A stretch of 64,000 nt of DNA from Vibrio sp. 99-8-1 (GTDB taxonomy: Bacteria > Pseudomonadota > Gammaproteobacteria > Enterobacterales > Vibrionaceae), in NCBI RefSeq assembly GCF_013114595.1, contig NZ_VTXE01000017.1, positions 36,527-100,526 on the forward strand, given 5' to 3'. Under the pieces are notes generated by a model that was not told the DNA's origin, did no database searches, and worked only from the letters and a program-made list of their open reading frames with translations. Position 1 is the first letter of the stretch, and every line of letters begins with the position of its first letter. The position numbers and the translations under genes are program-made. Shown here in pieces: positions 34,304-43,097 of the stretch.

Positions 34304-35125
34304 ATGAAAAAGACAGTAATCGGTACTATCGCACTGCTAGGAGCATTAGCGGTAAACCCTGTTTCAGCAAAAGAAACAATCTCAGCGGTAGGTTCTTCAA
34401 GTGTTACACCATTGATGGAAGTTTTTGCTGAAACTTACATGAAGCAAAACAGCAGTGTATTCATTGAAGTACAAGGCCCTGGTTCATCTGCTGGTGTTAA
34501 AGCTGCAAAAAATGGCTCTGCTGATTTAGGTATGTCATCTCGTAACCTAAAGTCTTCAGAGGAAGAACCAAGTCTCAAGAAAGAAGTGATTGCTCGTGAT
34601 GGCATCGCTGTTGTTGTTAACCCGAAAAATAGCTTAAAAGCGCTTACTGCAGAGCAAGTAACTGCTATCTACAAAGGTGAAATCACGAACTGGAAAGACG
34701 TTGGTGGTGAAGATAAGCCAATCGTTGCGATTACTCGTGATACGGCTTCAGGTACACGTGGTGCATTTGAAGACATCATGAAGCTGAAAAAGAAAATTTC
34801 AGGTAAGAAAGTCTCTGCTATATCACCAAGAGCACAAGTTGCAAGTGGTAATGGTGCACTTAAAACCAATGTTGCATCAAACCCTTACGCTATTGGCTAC
34901 ATCTCTCTAGGTACTGTTGACTCATCTGTTACCGCTTTGTCCATTGATGGTACACCTGCAACGGTGGATAACGTGAAAAACGGTAGCTACAAAGTCGCTC
35001 GTCCTTTCCTTGTTCTTTTCAAAGAAGGTAAGCCTTCTGCGGAAACACAAAAATTCCTTGACTGGATGTTAAGCAAAGAAGCGCAAAAACTGGTTTCTAA
35101 TAAAGGCTACATCTCAGTTGATTAA
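34304..35125 (+). CDS. pstS: Phosphate ABC transporter periplasmic binding protein PstS
   Basis: PstS binds phosphate in the periplasm for high-affinity import. The 273-residue product has a signal peptide (about 1-22, ending NPVSA), the phosphate-binding loops AVGSSSVTPLME and GPGSSAGVKAAKNG, and the RDTASGTRGAFED motif (about 145-157). The start follows AAGGA. It heads a pstSCAB operon that resembles the second, chromosome II pst copy of V. cholerae. No phoU gene follows. Confidence 0.96.
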   Translation: MKKTVIGTIALLGALAVNPVSAKETISAVGSSSVTPLMEVFAETYMKQNSSVFIEVQGPGSSAGVKAAKNGSADLGMSSRNLKSSEEEPSLKKEVIARDGIAVVVNPKNSLKALTAEQVTAIYKGEITNWKDVGGEDKPIVAITRDTASGTRGAFEDIMKLKKKISGKKVSAISPRAQVASGNGALKTNVASNPYAIGYISLGTVDSSVTALSIDGTPATVDNVKNGSYKVARPFLVLFKEGKPSAETQKFLDWMLSKEAQKLVSNKGYISVD

Positions 35126-35210
35126 ATTCAATCATCAATAAAATATTGCTCAGTTCGCCTATTTAGAACTGAGCTTTTTCAATACCACGATATTAAATTG
35201 TGAGATTGCT

Positions 35211-36131
35211 ATGACCATCGCAACGAATAGTGAAAGTTCAGCTAACATGGAAAAGCCCAACGGCTTACGCACCCATAGGGGCGTAGACTGGCGAGAGCGT
35301 ATTTTTCATGGATTATTTTTGTGCAGTGCTGTTATAGGGATATTGTCCCTATCAATCATTGCTTACTATATAGTGAAAGAGAGTATTCCTGCTTTTCAAG
35401 AAGCGGGAGTTTCTAACATCGTATTAGGTCGAGACTGGTTGCCACCAGCGCTTTACGGTGTATATACCATGATTGTGGCTTCTATTGTCTCCACATTTGG
35501 TGCTGTGCTGGTGGGGGTTCCCATCGGTGTATTAACGGCTATTTTTATTGCAGAGATCGCCCCGAAACGACTTGCAGATATCATTCGCCCTGCGGTTGAA
35601 CTATTGGCGGGAATCCCTTCCGTTGTCTATGGTTTCTTCGGTTTAGTCATTATTGTTCCTCTAATTCAAAATATCTTTTCAGTGCCGGCAGGGAATACCA
35701 TTCTGGCGGGAATTATTGTTTTAGGTGTGATGATTTTACCAACGGTCATTACCGTTTCAGAAACCTCGATACGTGCTGTTCCTCGTTCTTATAAAGAAGG
35801 CTCATTAGCACTCGGTGCCTCACAAATCTTCACCATATTTAAGTTGCTCGTTCCCGCTGCTCGCTCAGGTATTATGACTGGCGTGATTTTAGGCATTGGT
35901 CGTGCGCTAGGTGAGACGATGGCTATTATTATGGTCATGGGGAACGCTCCAGCTATGCCTGAAGGCATTTTGGATTCAGCTCGTACCTTAACCGCGAACA
36001 TTGCTATTGAGATGTCATATGCCAGTGGAGTCCATGCAAATGCGCTTTACGCCACAGGGGTGGTCTTGCTGGTATTTATCATGATGTTAAATGCCGCGTT
36101 GTTATATTTAAACCGACAGAAGGCGAGATAA
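35211..36131 (+). CDS. pstC: Phosphate ABC transporter permease PstC
   Basis: This 306-residue inner-membrane permease has an N-terminal cytoplasmic segment, six predicted transmembrane helices and the PstC motifs ELLAGIPSVVYGFFGL and the EAA loop YKEGSLALGASQIFTIFKL. It pairs with PstA. The start is 85 bases after pstS and one base separates its stop from pstA. Confidence 0.95.
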   Translation: MTIATNSESSANMEKPNGLRTHRGVDWRERIFHGLFLCSAVIGILSLSIIAYYIVKESIPAFQEAGVSNIVLGRDWLPPALYGVYTMIVASIVSTFGAVLVGVPIGVLTAIFIAEIAPKRLADIIRPAVELLAGIPSVVYGFFGLVIIVPLIQNIFSVPAGNTILAGIIVLGVMILPTVITVSETSIRAVPRSYKEGSLALGASQIFTIFKLLVPAARSGIMTGVILGIGRALGETMAIIMVMGNAPAMPEGILDSARTLTANIAIEMSYASGVHANALYATGVVLLVFIMMLNAALLYLNRQKAR

Positions 36132-36132
36132 T

Positions 36133-36996
36133 ATGGACACAGTAAAGTTGAAACAAGCTCGCCAGTTTAAAGACTCGATATTAAAGGGACTTATCTGGTT
36201 GGCTGCTGGATTAACCGTGGGTTTCCTATTCTGGATAATTTGGTACATTTTATCGAACGGGCTGAAGTTCGTTGACTGGAATTTTATTACTGACAATTAC
36301 ACGGCTACAGGCAAAGAGAAGGGCATTTTCCCTATGATAGTGGCAACCATTTATATGGTCATCGCCTCTATCGCGGTTGCCGCGCCACTTGGAATTATGA
36401 CGGCCATCTACCTCACTGAATATGCCAAAGTCGGCAGTCGCTTTGTTAAGGTGATTCGTTTTTGTACTGAGTCGCTGGCGGGCATACCTTCGATTATTTT
36501 TGGTTTGTTTGGTATGACCTTTTTTGTCGCCATTCTTGGCTTAGGTTTCTCGATATTATCGGGTGCATTGACATTAAGTATTTTGATCTTACCTGTCATC
36601 ATAAGAACGACAGAAGAAGCGTTGATGGCTGTCCCACCCAGCTATCGTGAAGGGTCGTATGCGCTTGGGTCATCAAAAATATACACTATCTGGCGTTTAA
36701 TCTTGCCAAGTGCAATGCCGGGAATTATTACCTCGATCATCTTAAGTATTGGTCGTGTTATTGGAGAGTCTGCGCCGGTCTTCCTAACTGCTGGTATGGT
36801 GGCTCGAGTGCCAGAATCATTGCTTGATTCAGGTCGAACTTTGACGGTTCATTTGTATAAATTGACCACAGAGTTGTTCACCATTGATGAGTGGAACCAA
36901 GCATATGGAACCGCCACCGTGCTTATTGTCGTGGTGTTATTGATCAATATGACCACAAAATTAATTGCTAGACGATTTAATACCGCAACGTATTAA
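36133..36996 (+). CDS. pstA: Phosphate ABC transporter permease PstA
   Basis: This 287-residue permease has six predicted helices, [18 protein letters not shown] and the EAA loop [19 protein letters not shown], parallel to PstC. It starts two bases after the pstC stop, and its own stop overlaps the longest possible pstB frame (TAATG). Confidence 0.95.
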   Translation: MDTVKLKQARQFKDSILKGLIWLAAGLTVGFLFWIIWYILSNGLKFVDWNFITDNYTATGKEKGIFPMIVATIYMVIASIAVAAPLGIMTAIYLTEYAKVGSRFVKVIRFCTESLAGIPSIIFGLFGMTFFVAILGLGFSILSGALTLSILILPVIIRTTEEALMAVPPSYREGSYALGSSKIYTIWRLILPSAMPGIITSIILSIGRVIGESAPVFLTAGMVARVPESLLDSGRTLTVHLYKLTTELFTIDEWNQAYGTATVLIVVVLLINMTTKLIARRFNTATY

Positions 36997-37037
36997 TGCT
37001 GATGTTGCACGATAACAAGAATGCAGAGATGAAGAAT

Positions 37038-37787
37038 ATGAACAAATTTAATATTGAAAACTTAGATCTTTTTTACGGTGACAATCAAGCATTAAAGTCG
37101 ATTAACTTACCAATACCAACACGTCAGGTCACGGCGTTAATTGGCCCGTCGGGTTGTGGAAAATCGACATTGCTACGCTGTTTAAATCGTATGAATGATC
37201 TCATTGAAGGTGTAAAGATTAACGGCACCTTAGAGATGGATGGAACGGATGTCTATGGCAATATCGATGTTGCCGATCTGCGCATCAAAGTTGGTATGGT
37301 TTTTCAAAAACCGAATCCGTTTCCTATGAGTATTTACGAAAATGTGGCTTACGGTTTAAGAGCACAAGGCATAAAGGACAAAAAGCATATTGATTCAGTG
37401 GTAGAGAAATCACTCCGTGGAGCCGCGTTGTGGGACGAAGTCAAAGATCGTTTAAAATCACATGCCTTCGGACTATCTGGTGGACAACAGCAGCGACTGT
37501 GTATTGCTAGAACTATCGCAATGGAGCCAGACGTGATCTTAATGGATGAGCCTACATCGGCACTGGATCCTATCGCAACACACAAAATTGAAGAGTTAAT
37601 GGAAGAGTTAAAGAAAGACTACACCATTGTGATAGTCACCCACTCAATGCAGCAAGCACGCCGTATATCTGATCGTACAGCATTCTTTCTCATGGGAGAG
37701 TTGGTCGAGCATAATGATACCCATCATATATTTACCAATCCTCAAGATGACAGAACGCAAGGCTATGTGAATGGTGACTTTGGTTAA
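37038..37787 (+). CDS. pstB: Phosphate ABC transporter ATPase PstB
   Basis: This ATPase of about 249 residues has Walker [15 protein letters not shown]-loop [19 protein letters not shown], signature [16 protein letters not shown], Walker [14 protein letters not shown] and [10 protein letters not shown], all diagnostic of PstB. The frame is open to an ATG at 36996 overlapping the pstA stop (263 residues). The start [14 protein letters not shown] at 37038 is preferred because family members begin there, but the longer form cannot be excluded. A strong terminator ends the operon. Confidence 0.95.
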   Translation: MNKFNIENLDLFYGDNQALKSINLPIPTRQVTALIGPSGCGKSTLLRCLNRMNDLIEGVKINGTLEMDGTDVYGNIDVADLRIKVGMVFQKPNPFPMSIYENVAYGLRAQGIKDKKHIDSVVEKSLRGAALWDEVKDRLKSHAFGLSGGQQQRLCIARTIAMEPDVILMDEPTSALDPIATHKIEELMEELKKDYTIVIVTHSMQQARRISDRTAFFLMGELVEHNDTHHIFTNPQDDRTQGYVNGDFG

Positions 37788-37845
37788 CTTCGTCACCTTA
37801 ACGAGTTTACTGGCATCTAACTATAATAACTAGCGATGGTACTTT

Positions 37846-37873
37846 GCCCCTCTTCTTCGAGGGGCTTTTTTTG
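37846..37873 (+). terminator. Intrinsic terminator of the pst operon
   Basis: GCCCCTC pairs with GAGGGGC around a 6-base loop, followed by seven T residues. Confidence 0.92.
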
Positions 37874-38048
37874 TTTAGTGAGACAGAAAAAGGTCACTTG
37901 AGTATATATTGTTTGAATCACACATTACTCTTGCGATTATGTTCGATCTCGTTAAAATAAACCGTACGGTATAAAACGGCGTTTTATTTAACTCAAATGG
38001 ATGCCTTGTTAATGTTATTTGGTGTACTTTCATTTTTGGGATTGAATC

Positions 38049-38252
38049 ATGAGAAATAAAGCCTGTCCTTTTTGCGGCTCTGAAAAATTGTCCTATGAAT
38101 TACTAAAGCCGGTATGGGGAAATGAAGGAGAAGAGTTGCACATTGTTTGTGATGAATGTGCCAGTTCTGCGCCTGCTTATATTTGGAATTTGAGAAACGG
38201 TTCTCAAGCGGGATCAAAAAAGCAGCCTGTTCAGCTGCAATTTAGTGATTGA
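38049..38252 (+). CDS. Small zinc-ribbon (Lar-like) protein
   Basis: The 67-residue product has two CxxC motifs (ACPFCGSE at about 5-12 and VCDECASS at about 37-44) spaced as in restriction-alleviation Lar-type zinc ribbons. No other domain is visible. It is monocistronic. A 10-base palindrome ACCGTACGGT lies at 37971-37980 in its upstream region. The function is unknown; antirestriction activity should not be assumed from the fold. Confidence 0.75.
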   Translation: MRNKACPFCGSEKLSYELLKPVWGNEGEELHIVCDECASSAPAYIWNLRNGSQAGSKKQPVQLQFSD

Positions 38253-38319
38253 GGGATAGGTTTTAATCTACAGAAGCTTAGGGGTAAACCTTAACAGACT
38301 AAAAATAACGTCATAACTT

Positions 38320-39096
38320 CTACTGAGTAATAATGATCTTAACGCCTTTCTCTTTTAGAGCATTGAGCACATCTGGATCTGCGCTTGAGTCAGTAATTAA
38401 TGTGTCCAACTGTTCAGTTGGTACCAATAACTTTCCTCCATGTTTACCTATTTTAGAGCCTTCTGCCACAGCCACCAGCCTATCGCCATACTGCAGTAGT
38501 TTTCGCTCTGCCATATACACTAAGAGATCCGATGTATGAACTCCGGCGTTGGATATACCTGTTCCTGTAAAAAAGACAAATCGACTTTTTAGATCATCAG
38601 CGGCTTCTTTATCTGGTGAAATGGTAATTTGTCGCTCACCGATGTATTGCCCTCCCAAAATAATAATATTTTGGTGCCCTTGCTGAATAAGCTGATAAGC
38701 CAAAGGCATGAAGTTAGTGATTACCTGAATATCCCTATTGGCAAGAAACTCACTCATGAGAAACGTGGTGTTACTGCCACTGACCACAATACTATCTTGC
38801 TCATCGCATAATCCTGCTGCTGCTTGAGCAATTCTTTTTTTAGCTGAGTAATTTTCAATATCAGTAATAAGCGGAATAAATGTCGTTGGAGTATGAGATT
38901 CAAACGTGCTCTTATCATCACTAGAACGCGCACCATTACGTAACTTTATTAACCGGCCTTCACCTGCAAGTTTAGTTATGTCTCTACGAGCAGTAGATAA
39001 AGAAATATTGAGCATATCTACATATTCAGAAGTAGATATAAATTGATTACTGCTTAAATAATCCAGTAGCGTTTCTTGGCGCTGTACTTCGTTCAT
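38320..39096 (-). CDS. DeoR family transcriptional regulator of the pentose-phosphate/PTS cluster
   Basis: This 258-residue repressor-type protein has an N-terminal HTH (about 5-60; FISTSEYVDMLNISLSTARR, DITKLAGEGRLIKLRNG) and a DeoR sugar-phosphate sensor domain (about 85-250). The sensor has VVSGSNTTFLMSEF, ITNFMPLAYQLI and KLLQYGDRLVAVAEGSKIG. It is divergent from the HAD gene that opens the catabolic cluster. The gap has TTGAC repeats at 10-base pitch, typical of DeoR-family operators. The effector is probably a phosphorylated pathway intermediate. Confidence 0.92.
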   Translation of the reverse strand: MNEVQRQETLLDYLSSNQFISTSEYVDMLNISLSTARRDITKLAGEGRLIKLRNGARSSDDKSTFESHTPTTFIPLITDIENYSAKKRIAQAAAGLCDEQDSIVVSGSNTTFLMSEFLANRDIQVITNFMPLAYQLIQQGHQNIIILGGQYIGERQITISPDKEAADDLKSRFVFFTGTGISNAGVHTSDLLVYMAERKLLQYGDRLVAVAEGSKIGKHGGKLLVPTEQLDTLITDSSADPDVLNALKEKGVKIIITQ

Positions 39097-39124
39097 CTAT
39101 TAAACCTGACACCTATGAAAATTC

Positions 39125-39178
39125 TTGACCTATTTTGACCTCTTTTGACTTTTTTGGCAAATATATTTGTTTTTTGAC
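39125..39178 (+). promoter_or_regulatory. Phased TTGAC repeats, candidate DeoR operator
   Basis: TTGAC starts at 39125, 39135, 39145 and 39174, with TTGGC at 39154, giving a 9-10 base pitch. Another TTGAC is at 39246. Such tandem repeats are typical of DeoR-family operators. Confidence 0.6.
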
Positions 39179-39206
39179 TTATTATGAATCTTTTTGGCGA
39201 TAAAAG

Positions 39207-39222
39207 TGTGATTAATGACACA
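39207..39222 (+). promoter_or_regulatory. Candidate CRP site before the catabolic cluster
   Basis: TGTGA-N6-ACACA matches the CRP consensus at 9 of 10 key bases. It overlaps the inverted repeat at 39214..39234. Confidence 0.5.
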
Positions 39223-39234
39223 TTAAGTGTCATT
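39214..39234. promoter_or_regulatory. Perfect 8-base inverted repeat in the DeoR intergenic region
   Basis: AATGACAC-N5-GTGTCATT lies about 80 bases upstream of the first catabolic gene. It could be an operator distinct from the TTGAC repeats. Confidence 0.55.
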
Positions 39235-39311
39235 CGTGGAGTGATTTGACTTTACATGACGCCTTGTGACCATTTAATATCAATAACAGGTCACTAAGAG
39301 GGCGGAATGAG

Positions 39312-40148
39312 ATGGACTACCAAGCATTTGTATTTGACTTAGATGGAACACTGCTAAGCGATGACGATCAAATTAATGAAGTGAATACGATTGCTATTCG
39401 TTCTGCGATTGATGATGGCTACAAAATTGCTCTAGCCAGTGGCAGGCCTCACACTCTAATGCAGCCTTATGCAACATCATTAGGTATTACAGAGCCGCTT
39501 ATATGTTGTAACGGTGCTTATGTCTATGACCCTATCAAAGAGCAAGTGATTGATTCTCACCCTATTGAGATTGATCTGTTGTGTCTTTTGTTGCAAGACC
39601 TTGATGCAAAGAAGGTAGGATTCACCATCTACTCTAGTCGCGGCGTTTTTTCCTACGCTGAATCAAACCACCTTAACTACTTGAGAGAGAAAGCCTCTGC
39701 AGTACAGGCTGATATTTCAATTGAAGTGATTGCAGATTTAACGGAATTGCTCACGCAAGTCGGTGATGTTTATAAAGTACTGGCATTTAGTGATGACAAA
39801 GCACAACTCTGCTCATTAAGAGATGGCTTACAGCAGCATCTTCAGGCAGATCTTTCTACACCAAATAAACTCGATATTACTTCAGTACAGGCATCTAAAG
39901 GTAGAGCTGTTGGGATTTGGCTACAGCAAATCGCCATACCGGCTACCCAAGTTGTTGCTTTTGGTGACGGTGACAACGACATATCTATGTTTGATGCTGT
40001 TGGAGAGCCAGTGGCGATGAAAAACGCCAGCCCGTCTCTTAAACGAAAAGCAAATCTTATTGTTACAGATAACAACGGTTGTGGCATTGGTCAGTATCTA
40101 CGCTATATCACGCTAGAGAACACCAGAACGTATCAACCATCCTATTAA
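39312..40148 (+). CDS. Cof-type HAD superfamily phosphatase
   Basis: This 278-residue cytosolic phosphatase has motif I FVFDLDGTLL (about 7-16), motif II LASGRP, a C2-type cap domain (about 85-190), motif III Lys in QASKGRAVG and motif IV GDGDNDISMFDAVG. Cof-type enzymes hydrolyse sugar phosphates or phosphorylated cofactors with broad range. It is the first gene of the cluster downstream of the DeoR operator region and is 16 bases from the epimerase-like gene. Substrate specificity is not readable. Confidence 0.9.
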   Translation: MDYQAFVFDLDGTLLSDDDQINEVNTIAIRSAIDDGYKIALASGRPHTLMQPYATSLGITEPLICCNGAYVYDPIKEQVIDSHPIEIDLLCLLLQDLDAKKVGFTIYSSRGVFSYAESNHLNYLREKASAVQADISIEVIADLTELLTQVGDVYKVLAFSDDKAQLCSLRDGLQQHLQADLSTPNKLDITSVQASKGRAVGIWLQQIAIPATQVVAFGDGDNDISMFDAVGEPVAMKNASPSLKRKANLIVTDNNGCGIGQYLRYITLENTRTYQPSY

Positions 40149-40164
40149 TTATTAAGGAAATACC

Positions 40165-40878
40165 ATGAAAAAAGTAAAAATTGCAGCGGGTCTAGCGCAT
40201 GTTGATTATGGCCACATCGCTGATGTTGTGAAAGAAGTGTCAGATGCTGGTGCGGATTATATCCACTGTGATGCGGCAGATATGCATGACTTGAAAAACC
40301 TGCAATTGATGGGTGGTCACCAAATCGTTGAAGGCATTCGTCCATATACTAAGAAGCCGATTGAAGTACACGCATACTTTAAAGATTGTGATCGCCTATT
40401 CGTTGAGAAAATTGCAGCTGCGGGTGCGGATATGCTGATTCTTCCAGCTGAACACTTTATCGGTGCTCCTCTTGCTTACATGATGAAGTATTGCCGTGAC
40501 TACAACATGAAATTTGGTCTAACCGTTGGTTGCTTTACGCCAGTTTCATTCATCAAAGAAGCGATCTACTACTTGGACAGACTGCATTTAGTTATCCACG
40601 GTGTAAATAATGATGAGTGGTTATGGCGTGAATCAGCGATCACTATGATTCGTGAAGCAAGAGAGTTGATCAATGAGCGCAACCCTGATTGTGAGTTGTG
40701 TGTTGACGGCGGCATTCGTAACTACAACCTTGAGCCACTGCTAAAAGAAGATATCGATGTAATGGTTGCATCAACCAATATCTTTGGCCATGAAGATGGC
40801 ATTACTGCGGGTGTTCGTGATTTCCGTGCAGCACTGGACGAAGCAGAAGAGAAAGTAGCCGCTGAGCAAGGTGCTTAA
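40165..40878 (+). CDS. Divergent ribulose-phosphate 3-epimerase-like protein
   Basis: This 237-residue TIM barrel of the ribulose-phosphate binding class retains the metal and acid-base residues of RPE: His and Asp in DYIHCDAADMHD, His in IEVHAYF, and Asp in LCVDGGIRNYN. The standard N-terminal SILSADF motif is replaced by AAGLAHVDYG and the usual MDG motif is altered, so the substrate may not be ribulose 5-phosphate; an alternative ketose phosphate is possible. It has a strong AAGGAA ribosome site and follows the HAD gene by 16 bases. Confidence 0.85.
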   Translation: MKKVKIAAGLAHVDYGHIADVVKEVSDAGADYIHCDAADMHDLKNLQLMGGHQIVEGIRPYTKKPIEVHAYFKDCDRLFVEKIAAAGADMLILPAEHFIGAPLAYMMKYCRDYNMKFGLTVGCFTPVSFIKEAIYYLDRLHLVIHGVNNDEWLWRESAITMIREARELINERNPDCELCVDGGIRNYNLEPLLKEDIDVMVASTNIFGHEDGITAGVRDFRAALDEAEEKVAAEQGA

Positions 40879-40887
40879 TTCTCTTAT

Positions 40888-41069
40888 TAGGGTCTGTTGA
40901 TCTTTCGCGACTATTTTTGCAACAAACGCTGCCCGAAGGGTTCATCTGAAAACGCCTTGAGCTGTGTTATGAGTCGTTTACATAGAATAACTATGCTGCT
41001 CTCCTCATGCCTTGCTCAAACCGCTTTCAGATTGAACAAAATTTGTTCTCGAAAGATCAACAGACCCTA
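40888..41069. mobile_element. MITE-like element with 20-base terminal inverted repeats
   Basis: TAGGGTCTGTTGATCTTTCG (40888-40907) is the exact reverse complement of the bases at 41050-41069. Internal parts also pair (TTCATCTGAAAACGCCTTGAG near 40940 with CTCAAACCGCTTTCAGATTG-like sequence near 41015), and CATAG-N5-CTATG marks the tip, so the 182 bases can form one long imperfect hairpin. TA sits at both ends, consistent with a TA target duplication of IS630- or IS5-type elements. There is no transposase frame. Confidence 0.75.
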
Positions 41070-41170
41070 GTTACTGACCTATAGGGTCATTGATTTGTAC
41101 ACAATCATCAACGCTAATTCTAACTGTTGTAACAACCAGCTGGATTAGCGTTAAAAAAACAGGAAAGAAC

Positions 41171-42328
41171 ATGACAGGATTTAATCATCATCAACCTACC
41201 ATTTTGCATTTTGGTGCAGGAGAAATTAATAACATTGGCCAAGTTGTTGCTCAGTGGGGAAGCCGATGCCTTGTTGTCTCTGAACCTGTATTTTCGGCTG
41301 TAAAACCAGCTTATGATGGCATCTTTCACAACTTAACTCAGCAAGGGATAGAGATAACGCATTTTGATGGTGTTGTTCCTAACCCTCCTACAGAAGTCGT
41401 TGAAGCTGGGTGCAAGATGGCGAGAGAGGCACAGTGTGATGTGGTATTAGCTATCGGGGGAGGATCCTCGATAGATACTGCAAAAATCATTTCAGCCGCG
41501 ACTAATCTCGACCAGATCGAGTGGTCATTTTGGTTTGAAAATTTTGATAAGCCATTTGGTGAGATTAAAACGTTACCAGCAGATGTTCTGCCTTTAATCG
41601 CCGTACCGACAACATCGGGAACAGGGTCGCAAGTCACTCATGCGGCAGTGATTACTGACACTGAACAGCACGCAAAGCTGACGTTATTTCACCCATCATT
41701 CTTTCCAAAACAAGCCATTATCGATCCTGAATTAATGCTAACACTGCCAGCCAGAATGACGGCTATGACCGGATTCGACGCATTTTCTCATGCCTTTGAG
41801 TCATTCGTGGGCAATAGACCGTCTCCATTTGTCGATAGCATGGCTCTGCAAGCGATGAAGCTTATCGTCGAGACACTGCCTGCTGTTGTTGAAAATGGTG
41901 CAGACATAGAAGGTCGCAACAAACTGGCAATGGCAGACACTTATGCTGGTATCTCACTAGCGAATGGTGGTGCCGGAGCACCGCATCCAATGGGTGAAAT
42001 ACTAGGCAGCGTTAAAACACAATTGCCTCACGGGCTTACTCTAGCGGTGGTCTACCCTGCGTATCTATCTGAGCAATGGCGTAAACAACCAGAGCGTTTC
42101 GCCAAAGTAGCGGAACTATTTGGTGCCACTGGCAGCGTTGAAGAGAAAGCAGAATCACTCTCCGGTTATGTTTCGCAATTCCTGCAATCATTTGGTTTAG
42201 AGACCAGCTTGAGTCAGGTTGGTGTGACAGAACAAGAACTTGATGCGCTTCTGCCTATTTTTGCTTTTGATCTTCCGACAACAAGTGGGATAGAGATGCA
42301 AGCAATGTTAAAAGCCAGTTTTGCCTAG
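41171..42328 (+). CDS. Iron-containing alcohol dehydrogenase
   Basis: The product (about 385 residues) has the group III alcohol dehydrogenase fold: an N-terminal nucleotide-binding domain with AIGGGSSIDTAKI (about 96-108) and VPTTSGTGSQVT, and metal ligands in GFDAFSHAFES (Asp, His), GAPHPMGEIL (His) and LPHGLTLAVV (His). Family members oxidise alcohols, glycerol or diols. The frame is open from 41090, but MTGFNHHQP at 41171 has AGGAAAG upstream. It lies 100 bases after the MITE-like element, inside a cluster for sugar phosphates, so a polyol or sugar alcohol substrate is plausible but unproven. Confidence 0.92.
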   Translation: MTGFNHHQPTILHFGAGEINNIGQVVAQWGSRCLVVSEPVFSAVKPAYDGIFHNLTQQGIEITHFDGVVPNPPTEVVEAGCKMAREAQCDVVLAIGGGSSIDTAKIISAATNLDQIEWSFWFENFDKPFGEIKTLPADVLPLIAVPTTSGTGSQVTHAAVITDTEQHAKLTLFHPSFFPKQAIIDPELMLTLPARMTAMTGFDAFSHAFESFVGNRPSPFVDSMALQAMKLIVETLPAVVENGADIEGRNKLAMADTYAGISLANGGAGAPHPMGEILGSVKTQLPHGLTLAVVYPAYLSEQWRKQPERFAKVAELFGATGSVEEKAESLSGYVSQFLQSFGLETSLSQVGVTEQELDALLPIFAFDLPTTSGIEMQAMLKASFA

Positions 42329-42353
42329 TCAGATTCAATCATAGGATCAAGCC

Positions 42354-43097
42354 ATGAAAAGCAGAGTGAACGTCGATTATCCAGAGATCAATGAGTCAGG
42401 TAGAGAGGGGCTTTTGAACACGGATATTCAAGGATTGATCTTTGATTTTGATGGCCTTGTAGTCGATACCGAAACTTGTATGTTTAGAGCCTGGGAAGCT
42501 CTGTTGTCACCATACAATATTGAGGTGTCGCCGCTTATGGTAGCTGGCCTGGTTGGAAATTCAGTGCCAGCTACCGATCTTTATGCATCGTATCGTCAAG
42601 CAACGGCGAGTGACATATCGGATCAAGACATTACCGCATTGCTTTTAGATAAAGCCTATCAACTTATTGCGCAATCAGAGGCGAGAGAAGGGGTTCGAGA
42701 TTACCTTACTTTTGCCAAACAGCAAGGCTGGAAGATTGCATTAGCGACCAGCTCCGAAGAAGAGCACTACCTACCAATACTGGATCGCTTAGGGTTGTGT
42801 GGTTTTTTTGATTGCTTTGTAGGTGCGGATCAAATTGAGCTGCAAAGAAGAAAACCGCAACCTGATGTCTATATTGAAGCACTTAATCAGTTAGGAATCG
42901 ATGCCGATCGCGCTCTAGCATTCGAAGATTCACCCGCGGGAATTACGGCAGCGAAGTCCGCGAAAATTACCACAGTAGCAGTCAGCAACTTCTTAACTCG
43001 CCATTTAGATCTTTCTGCGGCGGATAAAGTATTAGGCTCAATGGCTGAGCTAACGTTGACGGAACTAGTAACAGAATTTAACGAGAGAAAAAAATGA
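42354..43097 (+). CDS. HAD phosphatase of the beta-phosphoglucomutase-like subfamily
   Basis: This 247-residue protein has motif [13 protein letters not shown] (about 32-43), motif [11 protein letters not shown], motif III Lys in [13 protein letters not shown] and motif [15 protein letters not shown]. It has an unusual 30-residue N-terminal extension. The subfamily includes beta-phosphoglucomutase and many sugar-phosphate phosphatases. Its stop overlaps the talB start by four bases (ATGA), so it is translationally coupled to the pentose phosphate genes. It is the second HAD enzyme of the cluster. Confidence 0.88.
   Translation: MKSRVNVDYPEINESGREGLLNTDIQGLIFDFDGLVVDTETCMFRAWEALLSPYNIEVSPLMVAGLVGNSVPATDLYASYRQATASDISDQDITALLLDKAYQLIAQSEAREGVRDYLTFAKQQGWKIALATSSEEEHYLPILDRLGLCGFFDCFVGADQIELQRRKPQPDVYIEALNQLGIDADRALAFEDSPAGITAAKSAKITTVAVSNFLTRHLDLSAADKVLGSMAELTLTELVTEFNERKK

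Noticed and set aside
37971..37980. ACCGTACGGT palindrome with flanking A/T arms
   Set aside because: It may be an operator of the small zinc-ribbon gene, but with no linked regulator and only 10 bases it is too weak to list as a feature.
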